Source: Candidatus Gastranaerophilales bacterium
GTDB lineage: Bacteria > Cyanobacteriota > Vampirovibrionia > Gastranaerophilales > Gastranaerophilaceae
Reading direction: 5' to 3'
NCBI GenBank assembly: GCA_905235155.1
Contig: CAJOKJ010000008.1
Span: 62,001-126,000 of the forward strand
Length of the DNA stretch: 64,000 nucleotides
Numbering within the stretch: the stretch's first letter is position 1; each line of letters starts with the position of its first letter. The position numbers were made by a program, and so were the translations under genes. Below are positions 1 to 7,628 of the stretch, in pieces. A model generated the notes under the pieces. That model searched no databases. It saw nothing but the letters and a program-made list of their open reading frames with translations, and was not told the DNA's origin.

Positions 1-1
1 C

Positions 2-292
2 ACTGTTCCAAATAAGGATGATGCAAAAAAAATTTCAAAAGCACTTATTGAAGAAAATCTTGCAGCGTGTGTAAGTACTTTGGATAAGGTTCATTCAATA
101 TTTTCATGGAATAGTGAAATTTGTTCTGAAAATGAGCTGTTATTAATTATTAAAACAAGACGAGAGTTATTTGAAAAAATAGAAGTGGTTATAAAAACAT
201 TACATTCATATAATGTTCCGGAAATTATTGCATTGCCTGTGATAATTGGTTCAGAAGATTATTTAGGTTGGATAGAACACGAAACAAAATAA
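2..292 (+). CDS. cutA: CutA1 divalent-cation tolerance protein, 5' part missing
   Basis: The reading frame is open from the window edge, so the first residues lie outside. The visible 96 residues follow the CutA fold: a start like TVPNKDDAKK, then ENLAACVS, a long beta-hairpin region (FSWNSEI), KTRRELFEKI, and the typical ending PEIIALPVIIGSEDYLGWI. CutA1 proteins are small cytosolic trimers linked to copper and other divalent-metal tolerance, although their exact role is unsettled. The stop codon overlaps the start of the next gene as TAATG, so the two are probably co-transcribed. Family assignment is confident; function in this organism is inferred. Confidence 0.88.
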   Translation, partial: TVPNKDDAKKISKALIEENLAACVSTLDKVHSIFSWNSEICSENELLLIIKTRRELFEKIEVVIKTLHSYNVPEIIALPVIIGSEDYLGWIEHETK

Positions 293-1107
293 TGGCTATT
301 GCGACAGATTTAATAGAATATTTTAAACAATTAGGGCTTGATGTTCATACAACAACAAAAGCACGTGGACATTTAGGATTTTTTCTTGATGGGAGAATAG
401 ATATTTCAAAAAATACTCCAAAAGAAAAACTTGTTCAAACTTTACTTCATGAATTTTCTCATTATATTCATTCAAAAATTGAAAAAAATATTTCAAAAAC
501 AGGTGGTTCTCTAAATGTTATATTTGATACAAACGAAGATTTACAAGAAGAAATGCTTGCCGTAACCAATTATATAGATAATCATTCTAAATGTGAACGT
601 CTTTTTAAGCATAAGCAAATTATAAAAAATGAAATTAAAGTATTAGATGAAAAAATCAAACAAAAATATCCAAAATTCCAACGTTCAAAACCGTTTAAAG
701 AGTTTAATAAAGCAGTCAGAGGTACAAATATAAAGTATTTATTGAATTATGATAAAGTTTGTATAAAATCGTGGTTTCCGTTTAGCAAAGATGAGATTAT
801 ATCGATAAATACATTAGAAAAAGATTTTCCTAATTTAAAACAAGAATTTATATATTATTTAAGATTAAAATCTTTACAAAGAAAACAAAAGAGAGTATCT
901 TCAAGGATATTTAAAATTCAAAAATATTATAAACGTCCAACCGAGCTTTTTGCTCGTTTTGTAGAGGCTTTGTACATAGATAATATGAAAACAAAGCAAC
1001 TTGCACCAAAGGCTTATGCGAGATTTTATTTTTTGTTAGATAAAGGTTATTATCAAGAATTAAAAAATATTTTTAAAATGATATCTTTGCCTGTGGAGAT
1101 GGTTTGA
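292..1107 (+). CDS. Putative HExxH zinc metallopeptidase (ImmA/IrrE-like)
   Basis: The 271-residue protein carries HEFSHYIH about 60 residues from its start, a classic HExxH zinc-binding helix. Near the C-terminus ELFARFVEALY supplies a glutamate that could be the third ligand. The segment before the motif resembles the ImmA/IrrE (DUF955) group; the rest is helical and lysine-rich with no signal peptide or membrane segment. I chose the ATG at 292, which overlaps the cutA stop as TAATG; an in-frame ATG at 268 would add eight residues. A cytosolic protease is inferred. No phage or toxin-antitoxin genes adjoin it, so its substrate is unknown. Confidence 0.6.
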   Translation: MAIATDLIEYFKQLGLDVHTTTKARGHLGFFLDGRIDISKNTPKEKLVQTLLHEFSHYIHSKIEKNISKTGGSLNVIFDTNEDLQEEMLAVTNYIDNHSKCERLFKHKQIIKNEIKVLDEKIKQKYPKFQRSKPFKEFNKAVRGTNIKYLLNYDKVCIKSWFPFSKDEIISINTLEKDFPNLKQEFIYYLRLKSLQRKQKRVSSRIFKIQKYYKRPTELFARFVEALYIDNMKTKQLAPKAYARFYFLLDKGYYQELKNIFKMISLPVEMV

Positions 1108-1115
1108 GCAAAGTG

Positions 1116-1140
1116 AAAACAGCCCGTGCTGGTTTTAAGT
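1116..1140 (+). terminator. Weak hairpin after the HExxH gene
   Basis: AAAACAGC and GCTGGTTTT can pair around a four-base loop with one bulged G, just after the stop at 1107. The T-run is short, so this is a weak intrinsic terminator candidate. Confidence 0.35.
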
Positions 1141-1150
1141 CATAAAAAAA

Positions 1151-1224
1151 TAGCAAGACTCGGGATCGAACCGAGGACCTCCCGGGTATGAGCCGAGCGC
1201 TCTCACCAGCTGAGCTATCTTGCC
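1151..1224 (-). tRNA. tRNA-Met (CAU), elongator type
   Basis: The minus strand folds as a complete 74-base cloverleaf. The acceptor arm pairs GGCAAGA with TCTTGCT, giving a G1-U72 pair, with discriminator A73. The D arm is GCTCAGCTGGTGAGAGC, the anticodon loop CTCATAC contains CAT, and the T arm contains GGTTCGATCC. CCA is not encoded. The overall pattern, including G1-U72 and discriminator A, matches Bacillus-type elongator tRNA-Met rather than initiator tRNA. A lysidine-modified tRNA-Ile2 also has CAT and cannot be fully excluded. Confidence 0.93.
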
Positions 1225-1294
1225 ATTTCTTATAGAAAATTTTTTATTTATAAGAGTATTATTTCATAAAATAATATTTATTTCAAGTATTTTT

Positions 1295-1837
1295 TTATTG
1301 AAGGCTGTTTAATCTGTTTTCAGGTTCAGACATGCTTGTAATACGTAGTCCAAAATTATCTTCGATAACAACAACTTCACCGTGTGCGATAAGTTTACCG
1401 TTAGCATATAATTCAACAGGTTCGCCTGCTATTTTTTCCAATTCAACAATAGAACCTCTTGTCAGTTCAAGAACTTTTTTTACAGGTAAAGTTGTTCTAC
1501 CAAGTTCTACTGTGAGTTGTAATTTGATATCAAGAAGATTATCCAAATTTTTTGCAGCATCTCCCGATAGGCTCTTAGCTTCATCAAAAGAAGCAAACTG
1601 AACAGGTTGAACAGTAACTGTTTCGTTTTGTATTTCTTGAGCAAAAGATGCTGACGTGGTTTCTGTTTGGTCTTCATAATCTTCAGGCATTGGTGGAATA
1701 TTTGCAAAAATATCATCAACAGACATATCGTCAGAGCTGTTTTCTTCTGCAATAGGTTCGTCATTTGTATCTTGTACAAGATTAATATCTTCTTCAGGAT
1801 TATTAAGATTTTCTAAATCGTCATTGTTTTCTGGCAT
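1295..1837 (-). CDS. fliN: Flagellar C-ring protein FliN
   Basis: FliN forms the lower C-ring of the flagellar switch with FliM and FliG, and binds export components. The C-terminal 80 residues hold the SpoA fold: LDIKLQLTVELGRTTLPVKKVLEL, then GSIVELEKIAGEPVELYANG and the ending GEVVVIEDNFGLRIT. The N-terminal 95 residues are strongly acidic and low in complexity, making the protein longer (180 aa) than enterobacterial FliN (about 137 aa), as in the FliN/FliY group. The start has an AGAAAGGA ribosome site. It is the last gene of motA-motB-fliL-fliM-fliN. Confidence 0.95.
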   Translation of the reverse strand: MPENNDDLENLNNPEEDINLVQDTNDEPIAEENSSDDMSVDDIFANIPPMPEDYEDQTETTSASFAQEIQNETVTVQPVQFASFDEAKSLSGDAAKNLDNLLDIKLQLTVELGRTTLPVKKVLELTRGSIVELEKIAGEPVELYANGKLIAHGEVVVIEDNFGLRITSMSEPENRLNSLQ

Positions 1838-1849
1838 AAAAATCCTTTC

Positions 1850-2872
1850 TTATAATTCATTTTTTTTGTAATAATGCTTTAATAAATCTTTTTGATAATC
1901 ATATTCTTCGGTAATTTTAACACTTATTTTATTGTTAAGTGTTCCCGGACGGGCAAAATATTTTTTCTCATTATTAACTTTTACAATTAAATCGTCAGTT
2001 AATTTTGTATCAAGTTTTATAATATCGCCCTCTTTTAAATCCAGGAATTCTTCAAGAGTAATGTCTGTTGAACCAAATATTACGCTCAAATCAACATTAG
2101 AAGTGTTTAATTTTTGAATCATTTTTTGGCGGTCTTCAGTTGTAGCAATTATGCCTTTAGATTGGAATATATGTTGAGTTGATAAATTACTCAAAACTGT
2201 TTCCAATACAGGATAAGGGAAACATAAAGACATTAATCCAAAATATTTACCGGCAATTTGAATTTCAAATGTTATTAATGCAACAATTTCACCGGTAGAT
2301 GCGATTTGAACAGTTTGATAATTATTATCCAGACCTACAATATTTCCGTGTACAGGAAGTATATTACTCCATGCTGTTTCAAGATTTTTAACTAATCTTT
2401 CAATAACTTTTTTTGCCAGAGCTTCTTCAACATCAGTAAGTTCACGTTGCTTATTTTCACTTAATCCTAAGCCCCCGAGCATTCTGTCAACAATACAAGA
2501 TAGTATATCAAAGCTTAAGCCTAACAAAATTTGTCCGGGCATCGGATTAAGTTCAAAAATACCGATAGTCATAGGCGAAGGCATAGAACGTATAAATTCA
2601 TCATAAGTCAACTGGTCAGTTGAAACAACTTCAATTTCAATACGCATACGTAAATATGCGGTTAAAACCAAAGATAATTGTCTTGAAAATTCACGATGTA
2701 AGTCTTGTAATGCTCTTAAATGGTCTTTGGAAAATTTATCAGGACGTCTGAAGTTATATAATTTGTAACCTTTTTTGTATGCATCTGCTGCACCTTCATC
2801 AAAATATTCATAGTCCTCATTTTCTGAACTATATTTGTTGATATTATTAAATTGTTCCAGTGAATCTGCCAT
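1850..2872 (-). CDS. fliM: Flagellar motor switch protein FliM
   Basis: FliM is the middle C-ring protein that receives CheY-P and sets rotation direction. The middle CheC-like domain is visible (FIRSMPSPMTIGIFELNP, LLGLSFDILSCIVDRMLGG), followed by a C-terminal SpoA domain (residues about 250-330). The N-terminal CheY-binding peptide, normally LSQxEIDxLL, is not evident: the protein starts MADSLEQFNNINKYSSENED. Length (340 aa) is normal. AAGG precedes the ATG by four bases, and the gene sits 12 bases before fliN in the motor operon. Confidence 0.95.
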   Translation of the reverse strand: MADSLEQFNNINKYSSENEDYEYFDEGAADAYKKGYKLYNFRRPDKFSKDHLRALQDLHREFSRQLSLVLTAYLRMRIEIEVVSTDQLTYDEFIRSMPSPMTIGIFELNPMPGQILLGLSFDILSCIVDRMLGGLGLSENKQRELTDVEEALAKKVIERLVKNLETAWSNILPVHGNIVGLDNNYQTVQIASTGEIVALITFEIQIAGKYFGLMSLCFPYPVLETVLSNLSTQHIFQSKGIIATTEDRQKMIQKLNTSNVDLSVIFGSTDITLEEFLDLKEGDIIKLDTKLTDDLIVKVNNEKKYFARPGTLNNKISVKITEEYDYQKDLLKHYYKKNEL

Positions 2873-2881
2873 TCTACCTTG

Positions 2882-3526
2882 CTATTGAATTATAAATTGA
2901 CCAAAACTTACTCTTATAACTTCTCTTTCGCCTGCAAATATTGCATTAACATCTTCTGTTATTTGTTCTTTAACCAACTCTTTGCCTGCTGCTGTCATAA
3001 CTTCATCAGCTGTTTTGCTTGAGAAATTTGAAATAACAGCATCTCTTATTGCAGGTTTATATTGAGCCATTTCTGCTTCAATAATTTTCATAGGATCTTC
3101 AGATGCTGCTTCTCCGTGACCGTGTCCACCTTCCTTTTTACCTTCATCTTCTTGTTTTCCAAGTACCGGATCAGTAGGAATTCTTGAAAGTTCCAGTGCA
3201 ACATTTACTTTTAAGTATTTCTTTTGTGAAGCATCATTTAGGTTCAATATAAAATCACCTAAGTCAACAATAATACCTCTTTGGACTTCTTCTTCATCGG
3301 TTGGAACATTATCTTCGTCAACTTTTTCTTCGGTATTAAGAGAAGCCAATTTTTTGTTTAATAAATTTTCTTGTAAGAAATAATTTATACCTATTAACAG
3401 AATACATATTAAAACTGTTGAAATAATATTAATTAAAACAAGTTTTAAGTTGTTATCAATAGGTGCCTTTACAAGTTCGCTATTTTCTTTTGGTTTCATT
3501 TGATTTGCATCATTTGGTTTTGCCAT
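2882..3526 (-). CDS. fliL: Flagellar basal-body protein FliL
   Basis: FliL is a single-pass inner-membrane protein surrounding the stator units. A membrane helix lies at about residues 30-50 (LVLINIISTVLICILLIGI), followed by a periplasmic domain with the FliL landmarks DLGDFILNLN, KYLKVNVALEL, IRDAVISNFSSKTADEV and the ending IRVSFGQFIIQ. An extra His/Gly/Lys-rich loop (GHGHGEAA) sits in the middle. I place the start at the ATG at 3526, preceded by GGAG at good spacing; an upstream TTG is possible. It lies seventeen bases downstream of motB. Confidence 0.92.
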   Translation of the reverse strand: MAKPNDANQMKPKENSELVKAPIDNNLKLVLINIISTVLICILLIGINYFLQENLLNKKLASLNTEEKVDEDNVPTDEEEVQRGIIVDLGDFILNLNDASQKKYLKVNVALELSRIPTDPVLGKQEDEGKKEGGHGHGEAASEDPMKIIEAEMAQYKPAIRDAVISNFSSKTADEVMTAAGKELVKEQITEDVNAIFAGEREVIRVSFGQFIIQ

Positions 3527-3544
3527 AATTATCTCCAATTTTAG

Positions 3545-4159
3545 TTATTTTTTCAGAATAATTATATCAACTCTACGGTTTAATAATCTTCCTTCATTTG
3601 ATGTATTATCAGCGACAGGCATATATTCCCCATAGCCAACCGCAGACAAACGTTTAGGTGCTATTTTTTTTGTTTTTATCATATAAGCAATTATATTGGT
3701 CGCTCTTGCTGTGGATAATTCCCAATTTGAAGGATATTTATCATTTTTGATTGGTGTTGAGTCGGTATGACCTTCCACAATAATATTATTATCTATTTTT
3801 GCAATTGTGTCTATTATTTCATCAATTGTAACGATTGCCTCTTTTTTTATATCAGCAGAACCTGCGTCAAAAAGTATTGAATTGTTGAGTCTTAAAACAA
3901 GTCCTCTACCGTCTTGCAGATATTTTATGTTCTCATTTTTTGCAATTATTTCGTTAAAAAGTACTTTTAATTCTTCTAACTGTTCTACTTGTTCAATAAT
4001 AGCATTTTCTGAAATTATTTTAGCTTGATGTTTTGAAATATTTTGTGAAATTGCAAATAAAACCATGAAAAGAGCCAAAAGCATAGTTACTAAGTCTGCG
4101 TATGACACAACCCAACGGTTTATGTAATCTTTTGAGTTTGAGTAGTAATCGTTACGCAT
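3545..4159 (-). CDS. motB: Flagellar stator protein MotB
   Basis: MotB anchors the stator to peptidoglycan and carries the proton-binding aspartate. The single membrane helix WVVSYADLVTMLLALF contains that aspartate at about residue 22. The C-terminal OmpA-like domain has the peptidoglycan motif VEGHTDSTPI and NWELSTARATNI. At 204 residues it is shorter than E. coli MotB (308), with a short linker. Its start overlaps the motA stop as TAATG, which indicates coupled translation. Confidence 0.95.
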   Translation of the reverse strand: MRNDYYSNSKDYINRWVVSYADLVTMLLALFMVLFAISQNISKHQAKIISENAIIEQVEQLEELKVLFNEIIAKNENIKYLQDGRGLVLRLNNSILFDAGSADIKKEAIVTIDEIIDTIAKIDNNIIVEGHTDSTPIKNDKYPSNWELSTARATNIIAYMIKTKKIAPKRLSAVGYGEYMPVADNTSNEGRLLNRRVDIIILKK

Positions 4160-4935
4160 TATCTTTTACCCTCAATGCGTGTTGATTTGTTATGAAATCT
4201 TAAATAGCCGATAAGTTTTTCTTCAATAATCGCAGGATTTTCCTGCATTTGAATTGATAATATACCCTGTAATATAACTTCTTTTAACAATATTTTTTCT
4301 CTTGTTTTTTGTTTTAAATTTCCTGCAATGGGTAAGAAGATAAGATTGGCAAATCCTACACCATAAAGTGTTGCAACAAAGGCAGTAGCAATGCCGACAC
4401 CAACAACGTCAAGATTTTCGATATCTTGCATTACTCTTATTAGTCCCATAACTGCACCGACTACTCCAAATGTTGGTGCATATCCGCCTAATGCTTCAAA
4501 TACTCGTGAAGAAATTAATTCTTCTTCTTCCTCGTATGAGATTTCGGCAGATAAAATATCATAAACAAGGGACGGGTTATCTACGTCAATTGCAAGTTGT
4601 AAGCCTCTGGCAAAAAATGGTTCTGAAACTTTTGTAAGTACTTCCTGAACGGAAAAAATACCGTTTCTTCTTGCAAAATATGCTATTTGTACAATTTCGC
4701 TTATAATTTGTGTTGATTTGTCTTGAGTTTTATTAAAAACCTCAGTTAAGCTTTTAAACGAATTAATTAGGGTCGGTACGTTAAAATTTAGTAATGCTGC
4801 ACAAAAACTTCCCCCTACAACAATACAAAAAGCCGCAGGTTGAATTAACATGCTTAAAGAACCGCCATCAAATTTTTGACTGATTAAAATTAGTGCTATT
4901 CCAAAGAATAATGCAAATAATGCTGTAAAATTCAA
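4159..4935 (-). CDS. motA: Flagellar stator protein MotA
   Basis: MotA forms the ion channel of the stator with MotB and torques the rotor. Four membrane segments are visible: residues 1-20, about 30-50, and a pair near 145-205. The conserved proline-rich part reads GGYAPTFGVVGAVMGL and ATLYGVGFANLIFLPIAG. The start is a TTG at 4935, with GAGG eight to nine bases upstream; no better ATG is available. It is the first gene of the five-gene motor/switch operon. Confidence 0.95.
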   Translation of the reverse strand: MNFTALFALFFGIALILISQKFDGGSLSMLIQPAAFCIVVGGSFCAALLNFNVPTLINSFKSLTEVFNKTQDKSTQIISEIVQIAYFARRNGIFSVQEVLTKVSEPFFARGLQLAIDVDNPSLVYDILSAEISYEEEEELISSRVFEALGGYAPTFGVVGAVMGLIRVMQDIENLDVVGVGIATAFVATLYGVGFANLIFLPIAGNLKQKTREKILLKEVILQGILSIQMQENPAIIEEKLIGYLRFHNKSTRIEGKR

Positions 4936-5040
4936 AATGTATTCCTCAACTTTCTATAATATAATCACATGTTTTAAATTTTTTGGCTAGAACTTAAAAA
5001 AAGTAAATATTACATTTTTTATATTACAAGGACTTGTAAC

Positions 5041-5071
5041 TGGTAAAAAAAAGGGCAACCGAAGGTTGCCC
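5041..5071 (-). terminator. Strong intrinsic terminator of a lost TPR gene
   Basis: On the minus strand GGGCAACC-TTC-GGTTGCCC is followed by eight T, a textbook Rho-independent terminator. The only coding sequence it can serve is the TPR stump at 5095-5235. Confidence 0.85.
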
Positions 5072-5094
5072 GAGAATTTTTATAATTCAAATGG

Positions 5095-5235
5095 CTAATT
5101 TAATCTTTCTGTAATTTCAGAGTCTTGCAAATCCTCTGTTAATTTATTCATATCAAGTGCCATTTGGTAGTATTCGGCGGCTTGTTTTTTTTTGTCCTGC
5201 ATTTCATTTGCTCTGCCGGCATTAAATGTAACCCG
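5095..5235 (-). pseudogene. 3' remnant of a TPR-protein gene
   Basis: The minus strand has an open frame of 46 codons ending in TAG, with an in-frame TGA just upstream at 5236-5238 and no credible start. Its peptide contains FNAGRANEMQDKKKQAAEYY followed by QMALDMNK, a clear tetratricopeptide helix pair, then a short tail. The sequence upstream of position 5235 is the promoter of the divergent GntR-type gene and has no TPR character. I infer that the 5' part was deleted or replaced while the 3' end and its terminator survived. Confidence 0.6.
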
Positions 5236-5257
5236 TCAGATAACTTTTATAACAATA

Positions 5258-5293
5258 TTGATTGTTTTTTTATTAATATGGTATAATTTTACT
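5258..5293 (+). promoter_or_regulatory. Promoter of the four-winged-helix regulator; leaderless
   Basis: TTGATT (5258-5263) and TATAAT (5282-5287) are 18 bases apart. TATAAT lies exactly six bases before ATG 5294, so transcription should begin at or next to the start codon. Confidence 0.7.
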
Positions 5294-6424
5294 ATGAAAA
5301 ATTTTGTTCAACTCGATAAATCAAAGTTAAATCAAGTTCCTATAAGTGAATTTGCAGATTTTATTACGAATAATTTTGAAGGTTCAAAAACTGAATTTTT
5401 AGTTAAGAATATTGAGGCTTGGATTATAAATAATTTTGATAAAACAGTCCATGCAAACGATTTGATGCCTTCAAAACGTTTAATGTCGGATTTGTTGGAT
5501 ATTAGTACGGGAACTGTTCAGAATGTGTACAGAAAACTTGAAAATAAAGGGCTTTTATATTCTAAACAATGTGTCGGTACTATGATTGCTGATTTAAATA
5601 ACAGAAATGTTATGCTTAGAAAATCGTCTTCAAAACGAGATTTAGCGGTTGAATTGATTAAAACTTTTATTCATAAAAATAAGTTTAAAACAGGTAGCTA
5701 TCTTCCTTCAGTGAGAGCAATATCGCAGTATGTAAATATACCTGTAAATACTACGGGTAATGCTATGGAACAACTTGTTAATTTGGGTATTGTCGAAAAA
5801 ACTGATAATAAAGATCAATGTTGGATTTTAAAAAGTAATAAATTTGAAATTAAGATTGATGAAAATTACTCTCTTATAGCAAAAGTTGCAATTGATTTAA
5901 AACAATATATTGTTAAACATTTAAAAATTGGTGATAAATTGCCTACTCATTCAGCTTTATCTGATATGCTTAAAGTTAGTGTTAAAACAGTTCATAGTGC
6001 TTTAGAACTTCTTATTAAGGAAGGTATTTTGCTTCCAAAACGAGGCAGATATGGCACTTGCGTTGTTAAATTACCTAATAGTTCTGATTTAGAACCTGCA
6101 CCTGAAACTTCAATTTTTGCAAAAGCACAATTTACCGCAAGGTATCATTATAATCGTGTGCAAGATGCTATTATAAATATGATTATCGAAAAATATTCTT
6201 TGCATTCAAAACTGCCTTCTATTATGGAAATGGCTAATTTAATGGATGTTAGTCCAAATACAATCAGAAAAGCTTTTGGTAATTTAGCAAAAGAAGGTTA
6301 TCTTGAATTTTCAAGAGGTCGTTACGGTGGAACTTACGTTAAGGCTTTACCAACATCATTTGATAATAAACCTTTTGAATGGGTTGCCGTTAATCCTAAA
6401 TATGCTGATTATCGGGAAAATTAG
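5294..6424 (+). CDS. Regulator with four tandem GntR-type winged helices
   Basis: The 376-residue protein consists of four winged-helix units of the GntR type at about residues 35-99, 115-178, 195-259 and 287-350. Each has the signature of a helix after a lysine-rich segment, LPS or LPT, then a DNA-reading helix followed by a turn and wing: MPSKRLMSDLLDISTGTV, LPSVRAISQYVNIPVNTT, LPTHSALSDMLKVSVKTV and LPSIMEMANLMDVSPNTI. The wings in units 3 and 4 contain RGRYG. No FCD, UTRA or aminotransferase effector domain is present. I use ATG 5294, at the end of a consensus-like promoter, rather than an upstream TTG. Targets are unknown. The 3' end overlaps convergent trmD by four bases. Confidence 0.85.
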   Translation: MKNFVQLDKSKLNQVPISEFADFITNNFEGSKTEFLVKNIEAWIINNFDKTVHANDLMPSKRLMSDLLDISTGTVQNVYRKLENKGLLYSKQCVGTMIADLNNRNVMLRKSSSKRDLAVELIKTFIHKNKFKTGSYLPSVRAISQYVNIPVNTTGNAMEQLVNLGIVEKTDNKDQCWILKSNKFEIKIDENYSLIAKVAIDLKQYIVKHLKIGDKLPTHSALSDMLKVSVKTVHSALELLIKEGILLPKRGRYGTCVVKLPNSSDLEPAPETSIFAKAQFTARYHYNRVQDAIINMIIEKYSLHSKLPSIMEMANLMDVSPNTIRKAFGNLAKEGYLEFSRGRYGGTYVKALPTSFDNKPFEWVAVNPKYADYREN

Positions 6425-7110
6425 TGAGATTGTTTGTATTTCTCGTACAAATCAGGTCTTTTTACTTTTGTCCGTTCTATCATTTGATTATATCTGTAAT
6501 CTTTAATTTCTTTATGATTGCCGTTTAGTAATACTTCAGGAACTTCCAGTCCTCTGTATTCTCTAGGTTTTGTGTATTGCGGGTATTCAAGAAGTCCGTT
6601 TTCAAAGCTGTCTTCATCGGCTGATTCAATTTTTCCTAAAACTCCGTCTATTTTTCTGCTTATGCAGTCAATAATGCATAATGCCGGTAATTCTCCTCCT
6701 GTAAGAACAAAATCTCCGACAGATATTTCTCTTGGCTTTATTATTTCTCTTATTCTTTCGTCATAGCCTTCATAATGTCCGCAAAGTATTATTATTTGGT
6801 CAAATTTAACTAATTCTTTTGCAATACTGTTTGAAAAAGGTTCGCCTTGTGGTGTCATCATTAGCGTACAAGTATTTTCAGTTTTTTCTATGCTTTCGTA
6901 AGCATCTACATAAGGTTGAGCCATTAAGACCATTCCTGCACCGCCACCGTATGGAGTGTCATCAACTTTGTTGTGCTTGTCTTGTGTGTAATCTCGAGGA
7001 TTTATAGAATTTACGCTAATTATTTTTCCGTTGCGAGCACGTTTTAAAATGCTGCAATTGCAGTAATTTTCTATTATTTCAGGAAATAATGTAAGAACTT
7101 CAAATTGCAT
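6421..7110 (-). CDS. trmD: tRNA (guanine-N1)-methyltransferase TrmD
   Basis: TrmD methylates G37 of tRNAs to prevent frameshifting. It is a SPOUT-class enzyme: the deep trefoil knot is marked by LCGHYEGYDERI (residues 109-120) and SVGDFVLTGGELPAL (130-144), and an early DTPYGGGAGMV is also typical. Length (229 aa) is normal for the family. It directly follows rimM, sharing one base in TAATG, the common rimM-trmD pairing. Confidence 0.97.
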   Translation of the reverse strand: MQFEVLTLFPEIIENYCNCSILKRARNGKIISVNSINPRDYTQDKHNKVDDTPYGGGAGMVLMAQPYVDAYESIEKTENTCTLMMTPQGEPFSNSIAKELVKFDQIIILCGHYEGYDERIREIIKPREISVGDFVLTGGELPALCIIDCISRKIDGVLGKIESADEDSFENGLLEYPQYTKPREYRGLEVPEVLLNGNHKEIKDYRYNQMIERTKVKRPDLYEKYKQSH

Positions 7111-7628
7111 TATTCTATAAGTCCTTGTATTTCATTTATAAATACTTTTTTATTTTTTAAATCAACTTCCGGTACTATTGCGTCTACAAAAGGTACTAAT
7201 GATATTTTTTTTGAAAGACCTCTGACTGAAAGTAAATCGTGAGCACCATTAGATGATACACCTACAACAACACCTATTTTTTTATCGTTTGAATATACAT
7301 CCAATCCTACCAAATCATCAACGAGGTATTCTCCTTCTTCTAAGGAGTTTTCATAAATTTGTTGTTCTACATATATTAAGCAGTTTTTATAATTGATGAT
7401 TTCATTAATTGAATTTATACCTTCAAATTTTATCAGTGCAAATTTATTGTTAAATCTGACAGATTTTATCTTAAACAATTTATATTCGTTTTCGTGGTAA
7501 ATATATGCATAATCAAGACTTTTCAAAAAATCTGCCTGATTTTTTGTGTATCCGACCTTCGCTTCGCCCTGAACTCCGTGAAAGTTTAAAATTTTACCGA
7601 TAGAAATATAATCTTTATTCTTCGTCAT
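7110..7628 (-). CDS. rimM: Ribosome maturation factor RimM
   Basis: RimM helps assemble the 30S head with protein S19. The N-terminal part starts ISIGKILNFHGVQGEAKV, the family hallmark, and the C-terminal PRC-barrel contains YLVDDLVGLDVY and GAHDLLSV and ends in FINEIQGLIE. I start it at ATG 7628, giving 172 residues, the usual size. An in-frame upstream ATG would add 25 lysine/arginine-rich residues encoded out of frame within the end of the preceding gene, which is implausible. It overlaps the previous gene by 14 bases. Confidence 0.95.
   Translation of the reverse strand: MTKNKDYISIGKILNFHGVQGEAKVGYTKNQADFLKSLDYAYIYHENEYKLFKIKSVRFNNKFALIKFEGINSINEIINYKNCLIYVEQQIYENSLEEGEYLVDDLVGLDVYSNDKKIGVVVGVSSNGAHDLLSVRGLSKKISLVPFVDAIVPEVDLKNKKVFINEIQGLIE

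Noticed and set aside
1151-1224. The tRNA-Met as an integration site for a mobile element
   Set aside because: No integrase, direct repeat or foreign block lies beside it; flanking genes look native.
5192-5293. A longer N-terminus for the four-winged-helix regulator
   Set aside because: It would start at TTG, cross the -35 and -10 elements, and add a hydrophobic stretch not expected in a GntR-type protein.
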